64,000 nucleotides of DNA from Seriola aureovittata (lineage: Eukaryota > Chordata > Actinopteri > Carangiformes > Carangidae), in contig NC_079373.1 of assembly GCF_021018895.1 (NCBI RefSeq), positions 23,821,376 to 23,885,375 on the forward strand, written 5' to 3'. Shown here in pieces: positions 13,707 through 25,007 of this stretch (position 1 is the stretch's first letter; every line of letters starts with the position of its first letter). The position numbers were made by a program, and so were the translations under genes. The notes beneath the pieces were generated by a model. The model had not been told where the DNA came from. It was given only the letters and a program-made list of their open reading frames with translations, and made no database searches.

Positions 13707-14087
13707 ACATTTAAAGGCTGCTTCAGATGTTTCAACTGCAGGAAGTGAGCACACTTAATATTTCTAGTCCCCTCTTCCTGTACATTTCCATTTCCTGTCG
13801 TTCCCAGCAGGTTGTTGAAGCAGGCCAGACACTTAAAGGCGCCTTTAATGGTGCTCCTGAACGTCATCATTAAAGGAGAACTTTTTGAGAGCCCATTGTC
13901 TTCGGTGGCATGTCCTCAATTAACTGTCGGGGTTATCACCAGGCTGATTTGATTTAATGTGGGTTTCACTTTGGATACAATGCAATTGACGAGGTGGACC
14001 TGAGCCCAGCACTTATGTTGAAGAAAACACCGGCACAAATAATAAATCAGCTAAAAGCCAATCTTGCTTTCTCGCTTTCATCTCCAG

Positions 14088-14393
14088 CTCTTAAACGGTC
14101 GGATGCACTTGACGCCCACGCGGTCCGCCGCCAACAGTCACCACTCCAACGGCTTGCCGGCGCGCCATGCCGCCAGTTCAAGAGTGGAAGGACTGAAGGT
14201 GGGAAAAAGCGGCGGGAGGGCGGGTTCGACTGCTGGGAGCCAGACGGAGGCTGGCGGGGGAGGAAGAGGAAGGAGAGAGGAAGAAGAAGAGGAGAGAGGG
14301 GAGACGCACCCACTGGAAGTTCTCTCCGGTCATCCATCGTGTCTGGACTCTACGCTGGGACACATTGTTCAACAGCTGGATATTCTCACGCAG
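14088..14393 (+). CDS. poc1b: poc1b penultimate coding exon (linker plus start of coiled coil)
   Basis: This is a 306-nt, 102-codon exon. The acceptor is strong (tttcatctccag before CTCTTAAACGG) and the donor is CAG followed by gtcagt at 14394. It starts and ends in phase 0. The first 85 or so residues are a low-complexity linker. They begin [20 protein letters not shown] and include a Gly-rich stretch and a run of six Glu. The last 17 residues ([17 protein letters not shown]) are the start of the conserved coiled coil. The linker between propeller and coiled coil varies among POC1B orthologues, so the composition is not alarming. I cannot confirm the linker by homology; it rests on the open frame and the splice sites. 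Confidence 0.8.
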
Positions 14394-15466
14394 GTCAGTT
14401 ATTAGCAAAGCTCCAAACTCCCGATACTGGCAGGTTGTGAAATCCCCAAAGTGCAAGTGTAAAAATTGGGAAACTGATATGAAAGTGTGGGAAGCAGGAC
14501 AACAGCTTAGATGGATCTCTCTTTACAACACTAGATAGGAATCTGATACATTTTTCTGAATGAGACACATAGTGGAAGCAGGTTAGTAATCCCCTCTATT
14601 GAACATGCAGCGCTTTTCAAGGTCAAGTCAAACAAAGATAATAAAAAAAAGAAAAAACAAACAAGCACAGAAGCCACTAGAAGTAGATTATACGGTTTAC
14701 CTGTTCCCTTCCGCACCTGTTTAAACAGCTGTCACCAGCAGCTGAGCAGAGACACATTAGGCTAATGATTTACACATGCAACTGGATTAGTTCTGCATTT
14801 AATTTAATTTGAATAGATTCATGATTTATTCGTCTTATTCATTCAACAGCTATTTTTTTGATGAAAATCAAACCCGACCAACCGCACACTGACATGGCTT
14901 CACTGTGTTTGTTATTGAGAGAGAACAACGCAAATTATTTCTTTATAGAGCCAGCATTTTGTCTACACACAGTATTTTTTCAACAATGCAGTGAAACGTA
15001 AAAACATTATGTAGCATAAAATGGATGCACAGAAATGAAAAAGTCAGAAAAACGATGCAGGTCCAAGCAGCTCCAGGAAACTGATTTTTGCTGTGTGTGT
15101 TATATTTGGGAGAAAGTGGCCATGCTGCGCTTCTCTCTGCATCAAGGCCAAAGTGCTGCCGTCCTAACAAAACAACGAGACGTGACACAAGAGCTAAAAG
15201 GCCTCTTTTGTCTCTCTTTAGCTCTTATGTTATTGCCTGTGTAATTAATCTATGACAGCTTTATAATTATTATACCCTCCCGCCCCGTGTCCTCACTCCG
15301 CACACAGACTGTTTCAGTGTTGGAGGAGCGTCTCACCCTGACTGAGGACAAGCTGAAGGAGTGTCTTCTCCACCAGTCCAAGATTCTCAAGGACATGCGA
15401 GCATCCAGAGGGAGGCGGAGGACGGAGAGCGAGGGGACGGATGGATCACCTGTCCGTTTCACTTGA
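14088..15466 (+). CDS. poc1b: poc1b, POC1 centriolar protein B, last two coding exons
   Basis: POC1 proteins sit at centrioles and ciliary basal bodies and support centriole stability and ciliogenesis. They have an N-terminal seven-blade WD40 propeller and a short conserved C-terminal coiled coil. Only the C-terminal part is in this window, joined as 14088-14393 and 15308-15466. The spliced peptide spells [15 protein letters not shown] followed by [20 protein letters not shown]. This closely matches the C-terminal coiled coil I know from vertebrate POC1B ([20 protein letters not shown], then [18 protein letters not shown]). Splice phase is 0 at both sides of the intron. The WD40 part is not seen and should lie upstream of the window. 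dusp6 follows on the same strand, as in human. POC1A is the main alternative, but the dusp6 linkage supports POC1B. Confidence 0.88.
14394..15307 (+). other. poc1b: poc1b last intron
   Basis: This is a 914-bp intron from gtcagt at 14394 to ccgcacacag at 15307. It separates two codons (phase 0) inside the conserved coiled coil, between ...LDILTQ and TVSVLEE.... The sequence is AT-rich with no open frame of interest. Confidence 0.82.
15308..15466 (+). CDS. poc1b: poc1b terminal coding exon
   Basis: There are 52 codons and a TGA stop at 15464-15466. The first 26 or so residues, [20 protein letters not shown] then LHQSKIL, form the heptad-like C-terminal coiled coil shared by POC1 proteins. The exon then continues [19 protein letters not shown] and ends SPVRFT. 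This is a basic, polar tail longer than the few residues I expect after the coiled coil in mammalian POC1B. A 19-nt C run (15473-15491) starts just after the stop, so the tail could differ slightly if homopolymer calls are wrong, but the stop itself lies before that run. Confidence 0.87.
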   Translation, partial: TVSVLEERLTLTEDKLKECLLHQSKILKDMRASRGRRRTESEGTDGSPVRFT

Positions 15467-15636
15467 GGACGACCCCCCCCCCCCCCCCCCCCTGTGAGAC
15501 TGCAGCACAAACACAGACTGAAAAGTACTGCTTCACCGAGACTGCTGGACATGTGTGTATGATACTGAATGTCCACCATGGTGGTCTTTCTCAGGGGTCA
15601 GTGGGTTAATCAGGATTTGGCTGGGGGCTGATGTAA

Positions 15637-15641
<5 letters not shown>

Positions 15642-15694
<53 letters not shown>
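15642..15694. repeat. (TG)n microsatellite in poc1b 3' UTR
   Basis: A perfect TG tract of 53 bp, the first of three in the inferred 3' UTR. Confidence 0.95.
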
Positions 15695-15698
<4 letters not shown>

Positions 15699-15770
15699 GC
15701 AACATATTTTCTCTATCTTTCTTCACCTCTTAGGAATATCCAGCTGTACAGCCAAGCTCTCATTCCATTT

Positions 15771-15773
<3 letters not shown>

Positions 15774-15822
<49 letters not shown>
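15774..15822. repeat. (TG)n microsatellite in poc1b 3' UTR
   Basis: A perfect TG tract of 49 bp, the second of three. Confidence 0.95.
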
Positions 15823-15823
<1 letters not shown>

Positions 15824-15893
15824 GATATGGATGTTACATCCAATCCGGACAGCTGCAGCTATGGAAACAGACGGTGCTTGTCTGCTGTATGAC

Positions 15894-15895
<2 letters not shown>

Positions 15896-15933
<38 letters not shown>
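15896..15933. repeat. (TG)n microsatellite in poc1b 3' UTR
   Basis: A perfect TG tract of 38 bp, the third of three. Confidence 0.95.
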
Positions 15934-15935
<2 letters not shown>

Positions 15936-16097
15936 ACACGTGTGTATTAGCACGTAATTTAGGAGTTGGTTGCTTCTGCTGCATCACTTTTTCGTTGTAC
16001 TGTTTGCATCTCTGCATAATGCCATGTGTTTTTAAAACCAGGTTGTGTGTTAAGTATTGCCTCAATTACACCTCCTCATATAGATATAATTTATATG

Positions 16098-16103
16098 AAT
16101 AAA
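16098..16103 (+). terminator. poc1b: Candidate poly(A) signal of poc1b
   Basis: AATAAA lies 630 nt after the stop. Downstream there is a T/GT-rich stretch (tgttatttgtattgtctgt) within 20-45 nt, the usual arrangement of a vertebrate poly(A) site. Confidence 0.6.
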
Positions 16104-16594
16104 AAATATTATATTGCTCTAATGTTATTTGTATTGTCTGTATCCCTATCAGACAACTGCTTTTATTTTGATAGGAATGTTAATGTTAACAGAGTGTCTG
16201 CAAAGACTAAAACATCTCCAATCTGAACCTGGACTCTTAAAAGTTTTGACTGCCGTGAAATTGCAAACATTTCATTTTCATCGGCCTTAGAAAATTGTTT
16301 TTGTTTTCTGAATTTCATTGAATGGCTGATACAGACCTTTATTCCATATTCTTTATGCTTATTTAGAAAAATTAATTTGGACTGGTCACACTGGTGACAT
16401 CTTTACATCATTTCGATTCACCCCTGAGTATTTTAATTTCTATCATCCCCAACTTCTCATCTGTCACTTTTTTTTATTTTCCTGGCGGTCGCTGGCCTCC
16501 ATGCGGCCATGACACTCTCACTTGTTGTTGTCTGGTGACGCCTGTTCATTTGATACGTGTCACAGTGCCTCTTGTCTCCACCAGTGACTGTTTT

Positions 16595-16596
<2 letters not shown>

Positions 16597-16667
<71 letters not shown>

Positions 16668-16683
16668 CCCCCCCCCCCCCCCC
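16597..16683. repeat. (CT)34 followed by C19
   Basis: A perfect 68-bp CT tract runs directly into 19 C. The result is an 87-bp pure pyrimidine strand, capable in principle of triplex (H-DNA). The Ser-Leu or Arg-Glu repeat frames on both strands are artefacts of this tract. Confidence 0.96.
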
Positions 16684-19600
16684 AGCGTGGAGACTTTAGC
16701 TGTTTATGTTTTTCCAGTGGTGGAGATGTGGTGAGCGATGCGGCCGGGTCGGGAGGAAGCAGTAAAAAAGAAGAAAAAAAGCCACACAAAGAGGGGAGCT
16801 CTCTCCGCTGGCTGCTGTTTGCTCTCCCCACCACATCCTTCACCCCCACATGGTTTTACTGGTTTTCCTCTTCCTGCATCTTCTCTTCTCTTCCAGTTAA
16901 AGTGATGCGGCCTGCTGAGAGAGGGAGAGAAAACTGTTGGACTGGTGGAAACTTCATGTAACATTAGAATTTTAAAAGAAAAAAACAAACAGTAATTTTA
17001 GACCAACATCCACTTGTTTCTCTAATCACTACTTTCTGCAAGGTTCCTGTTTTACATTGCGTGATTACATTTTATTTCCTATACTTGTGACATCCTCACT
17101 CTGAACTGGTCTTTACTTTATCTTGACTTATGAGTGTAAATCTAGTCCTGATTTATATGATTTAAAAGTTATGGATTGGGGCCGTTTTGGGGGCCTTTTT
17201 TATCCCTTTATAACAGACGGTGCAGAGACGACAGGAAATGATGGTTGGTGCTTTAACCCCCAAGCTACCCGACCACCCAGATTGGACTTTTATCGCCAGT
17301 AAAAAAGGGAGTTATTGGTGATTTATTTTACATTTCTGGGTCACTTTTTGGTTTTGTGTAAATTTTCAGTCACAATTACCTCAGAATCACTAATTTGGAT
17401 AACATAGATTTTGTTTCCCCACTAATGCTTTCTAGGAAATAACCATATGAAAACAAAAATGTCAGTCACCGATAAAGTGAAATGTCTTGGAACTGACTCA
17501 AGGTCCACTTACTGCGATTGTTTTGGCAGCTGCTGTTTCCAGGGTCAAGAATGAATTGTGAAGATCAACCTTTGAGCCAACGCGGTCGAGAAGATCTTAA
17601 AGTGCTGACAGGAATGACAAGTTTGACGATCTACAGTTCCAAACTTTCAACTGCTGATGAAGACGGCGCGATAATGATCAAGAGCTGCCGAGCAAGCAAG
17701 TAAGTGGATCTTTGAGCGGAGATTGAAGTGCGTTGAAGCGTAAAGATTGTATTCGGTTTCATCTCAATCTCAAAAAAAATCTCAAGATTTGGTCTCAACT
17801 CTTGTCACTGTTTCCCTGTGAGTGGAAACACAGACTCGCACAAACAAACCCAGTTGCAAAACCTCGAGTGAACAAGAGCGGGAGAGAAGGAGTCGGATGC
17901 AAACAGTTAACGACCAATTTCCACCTTCGCTTCCAATTCGATCTCATTAAGTGCACACAGGGCTGGTTTTACGGCACAAGCATGGTGTAAACCCTCGAGT
18001 GTGTGTGTGTGTGTCTCTTTAGTGCATTGTGAACATGATCCCATAACCTGTTAATAGCTTCCTGGAGGAGGGGTTTCCTGTTGATATTGAGGAAGGAGCT
18101 CTGTTGATTTGCCACCGGGCAAACGCATGGTTGCAGTTTACTGCTGAAGTGTGTATGTGTGTGTGTGTGTGTTTGTATTTATGTGTTTGTCCTCCAGTTG
18201 ATTGGTTATGGACGTATTTGTGGAAATCTCGGTTAGCGTTATATTGATTTTTTTTAAGCTGATATTGACCCTTCTATCAGATATCAGTTAACTGTCTTTG
18301 CTGCTGATGTTTGTTCCAGAAAGAAGTAAAATGTAAAATGTCACAACCCCTGTGCGTATATGCATCTTAAGTTATCAGAGAAGCAATCCATGGAGTTGTT
18401 TGTGGTGTTCACAGGAATGAAAAATGACATTTTAAAGAATTTAATTACACAGTATTACACAATATTTCTCTCTGCTTTCAGAAGCTAAAAATAATAGGCC
18501 ACAACGTTTCTATATATACAAACATTTGACCCCACATAATGAAATCGCAGGCAGAAGTTTAAACGTTATCTTTAGACAGACCTCTTCTCCTCCTCCTCTT
18601 CCTCCTCTTCTCTTTTTCTGCCGCTTCTCGTCTATCTCTGAAAAACAGGAGGATTATCTTTTTTTGGGGGGAAATCCCCCCCATTAACCCCCTCCAGGGG
18701 CTGAGGTGATAGACGGAGAGCAGGGACAAAGGAGGAGAGAGTGTAGAAGAGAAAGAAGAGGGGAAGGAGGACAGGCAGGAGGAGAGGAGGACTGTGCACC
18801 CACGCCTATTGAGTTACAGTGAGTCTCTAACAGGGCTGAACAATAATTGATTGTAGTTTATCTAATGTGCACACCTATTCACACACACACACACACACAC
18901 ACAGTGACGCCTGTTCAAATAGGTGCAGAAGGGGACGGGCAAACAGTGAAACCTGCACACCGTTCAACTGTTTGTTTTTTATGTCTCTGTTTGACTTTTC
19001 CTCAGCCGGAAAAATTGCCGCCTGTTTGCCAGAGGGGGTTTAACAACCTGCTTCCGTTCCCTCGCTCATAAAAAAACAAAAAAACAAACACACACACAAA
19101 AAGAAAAAGTTTTTAATTTTTACATGATTGGCAGTTAAAGTTCTCTCTGCTGATCTACCTGTTTTTTCCACCAGGAGAATATAATGCACAGGCCGCGTCG
19201 TTGCAGTGCAACTTGTAACGGTTAAAACAGTATTTTATGACCTGCGCGAAGGGAAACAGTGTATAAACGTGTGACTGACGTTTTCCCTCTTTGAACCTGC
19301 GTTGCAGCATCCAACCACTTAACCACAAATCAATTAAATTCTGCCTTCACATTTACTGGTAAAATGCACCCTAGAAAATAAATAAACATGCATCTTAAGG
19401 CCCAGTTTCACTGACTATAGCTCCATTCAAGAGCTCCAAGACCTGAGGAATAACATTCTGGGAAAGCGAGAAATGATGCGCGACAGTTTTTGGGAAAGAT
19501 TTCACCTAATGGGGAAATTACAGCGACAAAATAGTTCCTGCAACAGTAAGACATTTTGCAGAATTTAAAATACCAAACTCACTATTAACAGAAACTGTTA

Positions 19601-22600
19601 AATAATCTCAAGCAATCACAGCCACTTGTGATCTTCTGGACTTGCAAGAATCGTGTCGAGCTCTTCATCAGTCAACTTTTTACACTTCACCCCCCCACCC
19701 ACCCACCCACAACCCCCCCTCCACCTCCACCTCTGTAACTGCTGCAACAACAAAGCCCAGTGAGGACCAGCGGAGGACACGCAGTCCTGAGCAGCAGTAC
19801 TCTGATGCAGCATAGCATGCTGGGACATCTTTGCAGACTGGTCTCAGCTTAACCACTCGTGGCCTGTTTTTACAGGGCTTAGCGTGTTGAAAGCTTATCT
19901 CCGGTGGAAAGGGGGGAGCAGTGGATGAAAAAAAAAAAAAAGTGAGGGGAAAGAAAGAGCGAGCACAGGAAAAAAAAGCTGACTTCCGCACAGGGGAAGG
20001 TTCAAAGGGACCTCCGCTCCTGCGTGATCTGTTTGTTGTCATTTGATCCCCGAGTTGATTTTTCTATCGCTCTCGCTCACTCTTTCGGCCTTCCTGTTCC
20101 TCTCTTTCACTCGCAGGAAACAGAGGGATGCATGTACACAAGGCCTCTGACAACAGGTTCACCCTTTTCCCCTTCCTTTGTGGTGCCAATAAAATGTTAT
20201 TTGTTTCTCCTCAGACTTCCTGTATCCTGGACACACAGTGTGCTGGACCCTAAATAGTCTCACGTCCACGACATACAGTATAACCAGCTAATGTTCGTGA
20301 ACCATCTTAAAGTCTAATAATCCACAAAAGGGCGACAGTGGAGAGTTTCGCTCATTTCCCAGGAAAAAGGAATTAACTGTGTTAAGCAGTCGGCGTCTTT
20401 TCCTACTTTTTCCTTCTTGCATACTTTTGGTTAAAGATATTTACATAACATGTCCCCTGACCATGACATGTTTTCTGTGTGTTCTTTTTGCTGCCCCGTC
20501 AGCAAACAGTTTGCACTTGCTTTGCATCAGCCAAAGAAGAGAAGAAGAAGCAGTGAGTTAGTGTTTTTGCAGGTCTAAAGAGACACAGTGTGAATGTCTT
20601 GGCTGCATTTGGTTGAAAATGGCCGTTGTTTGACACAAGATGTGTCACAAAAAAAACTTTCACTTTCAGAATTAGCCTGGATTAAACTGAGGTGTCTGTA
20701 AATCTGCACATGTCAGTGCTGACTAAAATTGGTGGAATTAGAACGTGAAAGTGCATCTGGACACTTTATTTACAGCCCAAAACATAATGATGTTTGAAGC
20801 TTTGACACTGTACCAGTGGAAAAAGGCCAAAACTTGCCTCAAATTGATCACTGTTACAGACATTAACAAAGCTGCGGAGAGCATAAGGGTGAGTGATTAA
20901 ACAATTTGAGCTTCAAGACTCCAGACTTTTAAAAAAACCGACTGGAGATATGATTTACTTGAGACTTGAGTCCCTAATGACTTGGTTTGACTCGATACCA
21001 GAAAGAAAAAACATTAAATTCTCAAGTTTTGACCTGCAGAATACCGCAATAATAAAAAATAATAATAAATCAGAGCCTGTTGGGACTTGAACAGCTGCAC
21101 TCTGTGAATATTCATTAGGTATATGCATTCAAAGACTTGGTCTTAGTAACATAAAAGACAGTATTAACACATCTTTGGAAGGAAAATGCTCCAGTGTCGA
21201 GTAACGTTAGTGATCAGCAGTCAGAGATTGAAACGCAGGTCGACTTGGATTTTGACTCGTCTCACCATTTGTTTTGACTTCTTCCCAAAAAACTAAAACA
21301 AAACTAAAAAAAACCCACAAATCTCTCCAACTGCCTTCCCATAAAAGCCGCCGGGCTTCCGACATGGCTCAGTTTTCACTTGTTTTATCTGGTTCCTTTT
21401 TCTCTGGAATAAGGAACAAAAACGTGGGAACAGCCTGTCTCCGTTCCTCAGATAAGGAAGAGGTGGACTTCCTGGCATCCTGGCGCGTTATTGGTCCGGG
21501 GCCATGTGGGTCGAAGGTCACTCTAGTGGATCACACATCCTTCCTGCCGGGCTGACCGCAACCTGTTTGGTGAGTGGGACTCCTGCTCGTGGCCTCCAGT
21601 GTGAGCCAGAAGACAGAGGATTGTCAAGGGCCCAATCCATGTTTTTAACATTTTTACCAGAATATTCCTGTTCATAATTTAAAAACATTCAATTAAAGAT
21701 GAAAAATGTTACTTCAATAAAATCCCAGTTTTCTTGGAGGAAGCCTCTAGTGGCCGTTAGAGCAACTGCAGCTCGAGCAACTTTGGATAAACTCAAAACG
21801 TCAACCTGCTGCCCTAAAAACTGTGTGTTTCTGTGTGTTTCTGTGTGTGTGTGTGTGTGTGTGTGCGTGTGCGTGTGCGTGTGTGTGTGTGTGTGTTAGC
21901 CCCAGTGGATTCTGAGGAACACAGATTTCCATGGAAGTGCCATCTGGGTTGTGGGTGGCAGCTCTGACTGGCATATCCTATTTACTCTTCACACAGACAC
22001 ACACAAACACACAAACACACACAAACACACACACTGCTGCTTTATATCCTAAATCCTTCACTTTACTGATTATCCACTTTGTTAGGAACAGTGTCCTTCA
22101 GTTTAGAGTCTGTCGAACTCATTATTATTTTTACTTTAATATCCTGCTTACTGGACTCGTGTAGACTGAGTCAGTTGAAACTGATCCATTCATTTGCTTC
22201 ATTAACAGCTTTGCCAGTACTGCAGATATAGTGCGTCAAACTCTGATGTAAAACTAGAAGCATAATAGTATTTACTCTTTTTTTTTTTTTTTCCATAAAT
22301 GGAAACTTTGTCCATTTTTAAAGTTGTGTCTCTGTGTTAGTCATTAGGATGGCATGTCTATAATATGAGCCAGTGTTTTCTGTAGCTTACTGTACTTCCA
22401 CCATGATGTATTCATCTGACGTCAATGGATGGCAGAAGAACTACGTGAAGAATTTGGCTTCTTCATTCTTTCCTTTATCACCACTAATGAAAGTGAATCT
22501 GAAAATGCATCTTTTTCCACTTTGCTTGTTTTTTTCACCCGCATTTATCCAACATTTCTGACCTCTTGTGTTGCCATTGATAATCTCAAACACAGTGCAT

Positions 22601-23924
22601 GCTGGTACATGTAGGCACTGTGCCAATACAGATTTCTGCACAGACCAACATGCCTCCCCTGGCTCGTGATATGATTAACTAGTCTGACCCCTAAAACTGT
22701 TTGGTCCAATCTCGTATCTGGGACTCAGCAAACAGAGCTCAGTCCTCAGCTGTGTGATTGACAGACGGCCTGACAGACCCCGAGAGCGTGATACTCTCTC
22801 CTCATGTGAGTGACTGTAAGTGTGTCACTTGGATCATCTCCGACCCTCTGTCTCTTCTTTGCTTTCTCCTGTCCCTCCCTCCCTCCCTCCCTCTCTCGCC
22901 AGACCTCCATGTGTCTGTTCAGTCATGTGTTTGGCTCCAGACTCGAGGATCGTCTCCTGGTTAATGGTTTTTTCTCTAAGCCTGCTGTCACAGCCATGTC
23001 CCTGAGTGGTCCTCCCTCAGAGGTGAGGATGGCAGGAGATCATACACCCCGTCACGGCAGATTAAGTCTTCCTCCACCCTCCTTGGTTTCACCCAGATGA
23101 TGAAGAATCAGAATTACTATAATTGGTTAGTGAAACACACGTGCAGAAATTAATGGTTGTGTCAGAGTAGGAAAAAATTACCTCACGAGGACTATGAGCA
23201 AAATAAAAAATAAAATATATATAAGTTAATAAATGATTCATGTTGATGATGCACAACGCACATGATGCAAATCATAATTAGAAAAACTGATAAAAAAAAA
23301 AACTTCTACAAAATGATTTTCAGTAAAGAAAACAACTTTAATAAGCAGGTAAATCCTTTCATCAGATTAGACCACCTTTTATTTTGAAAATCAAAATAAT
23401 ATGCAAGTGATTTATGACCTTTTATTGTAAATCAGAGGAAGCAAAATCACACCGGAGCACCTAAAGCATAACTCCGTTAGTATATGATTGAGTGAGTGTA
23501 AATTTGAGCCCTTTAGATACAAAATAAAAGCTTTTTATAAAACACACTAATGCATATATGATGAATTTTATAGTGCAACAAAAATTAAGTACTGGTTCTT
23601 TATTTTTCCCCAACATCGCTCTATATCGGTGCGCTCAACACATAGTCCAGTATCAGTCTGCAGTTAGTGATAATTCTGAATGGATGGTGCAGTTCAGTCT
23701 TTCCATTCTAGTACTTTCAGCACCACACTAAGTCCTCTATTCAGCACTGTTGGGCCTCTGGGTCAGCTCCCACAATGCACCTTTGGTGTAGCCCACATCC
23801 CCAGTACGTGACGGTAGAGTCTCTTGCCATCAGACTGCCCTGATCCCTCGTCTCTTTCACCCTCTCTTAACCTTCCGTCTTTACCTCCACTGATTGGATT
23901 TACGGGATACAACCCCCCCTTCCT

Positions 23925-23955
23925 CATGAATTTCCCCTAGGGGATAAATAAAGTC

Positions 23956-23992
<37 letters not shown>
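23925..23992 (+). mobile_element. 3' tail of a 5'-truncated LINE with (CTAT)n end
   Basis: The string atgaatttcccctagggg, then ataaataaagt, then a run of CTAT units is the typical 3' end of fish non-LTR retrotransposons. It has a short stem (cccctaggggat) followed by a simple-repeat tail instead of poly(A). The body upstream is not recognisable, so the insertion is severely 5'-truncated. The (CTAT)n part spans 23956-23992. Confidence 0.65.
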
Positions 23993-24098
23993 CTGCCTTC
24001 ACTCTGTTTGTAAACTACTGTCCTTCCCTACTGTTATCTCTTATCTGTTTCCACTCTCTCTGTCTACTTACTCTGTCCTCCTATTACACTCCTTCTCT

Positions 24099-25007
24099 TT
24101 AGAGGTCCCATATCATATAAAGGTAGATTTCCATGTCTTTATTGATTATAGATCAGGTCTAGGTTCTATATTAACACTGTGGAAGCATCAAAGTGCTCGG
24201 TCCACAGAGAAATGCACACAAGCTGTATTCAGAAACAGAGCCTTAAAACGATCCATCCGTGAGTTTGTGATGTCACAACAAAGCAGTCACTGCTCTCAGC
24301 AACGCCCCAAGCCCCGCCCACCTGGACCCCCCCAGGATTTGTTTTTTCTGAGTGTTTACCTAAAACCTACTGTATTCTTTTTCAATCACTAAGAAAACAG
24401 TCAGCCAATCAGAAGAGCGTCTCAGAGCCTCTTCTCCTGAGAGAGGAGATTTTTCTGACAAAAACCGTCCACATAAAAACAAAAGCTCCAAGTCTCAAAC
24501 GCAACGACGCACCTCACCCAAAATCTCTCCTCCTCCTGCTTTAGTCTGATGCGAAATGACAGTAATAAGCAACGCTTTGGTGTCATAGCCGCAACTTGCC
24601 TCTTCCCATCAAACCCCAATGGTTTGTTGACCTTCCCACTGAATGTCACAACAGCAGAGTCGCTCGCAATCCTCTTCTCGTCTCTCACCTAAATAACCTC
24701 ACCTCCTCCTCGCATCCAGCTTCTGTCCCTGATTTAGCTAAAATTAGACACAGACACACATTGGGTGGTCCTGGCGGATCATTAGCTCCACAACCAAGGG
24801 TACAAGACGACATCCCTTACAACTACGACAGACGTTAAACAAACTAAATGCTGTTGTGAGCTGTTTTTTTAGAGACTTGCAGGCGTGGTAGCGGAAAGGG
24901 AAATCAGGAAGTAATGAGACGGACTGAAACATTGCAGGTTTTGGTCTTTTCATGAGATGTGTTGACGAGTAGAATAGAAGTAGAATAATATGAGCTGTAC
25001 CCTTTAA
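24099..25007. mobile_element. MITE, copy 2, longer member of the 13266 family
   Basis: The left 340 bp align clearly with the element at 13266: aggtcccatatcatataaag, gattatagatcaggtctagg, ccacagagaaatgcacacaa, tgatgtcacaacaaagcagt, cagccaatcagaagag. After about 24440 it diverges and is longer. The right end, aataatatgag...accctttaa near 24985-25007, again ends in TTTAA. If these are the true ends the copy is about 909 bp against 441 bp for copy 1. No transposase is encoded. Confidence 0.65.

Larger units (their letters stand above)
1..14087 (+). other. poc1b: Inferred poc1b intron, no coding exon seen
   Basis: The exon at 14088 opens with a good 3' splice site in phase 0, so a more upstream poc1b exon must exist. 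I looked here for peptides typical of the POC1 WD40 repeats (GHT..V, VWD, LWR) and recognised none. The stretch holds microsatellites, dispersed repeats and AT-rich unique sequence. I infer that it is intronic or that the remaining exons lie before position 1. A short WD40 exon could have escaped a reading by eye. Confidence 0.5.
15467..16125 (+). other. poc1b: poc1b 3' UTR (inferred)
   Basis: This runs from the stop codon to just past the first good AATAAA at 16098-16103. It contains a C19 run and three separate perfect TG tracts (15642-15694, 15774-15822, 15896-15933). No frame with coding character is present. The 3' end is inferred from the signal and the U/GU-rich sequence beyond it, not from transcript data. 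Confidence 0.6.
16126..24098. other. Intergenic, no gene recognised
   Basis: I looked for conserved peptides and splice-flanked open frames and found nothing I can support. The stretch contains a large CT/C tract at 16597-16683, smaller TG tracts (near 18001, 18150, 21840), C-rich or A-rich runs, and a truncated LINE tail at 23925-23992. An open frame at 17518-17703 ends beside a donor-like caagtaagtgg but matches no family I know. Confidence 0.6.

Noticed and set aside
17518..17703. 61-codon frame ending near a donor-like caagtaagtgg
   Set aside because: One weak splice-like match is expected by chance. The peptide resembles nothing I know and no partner exon is visible.
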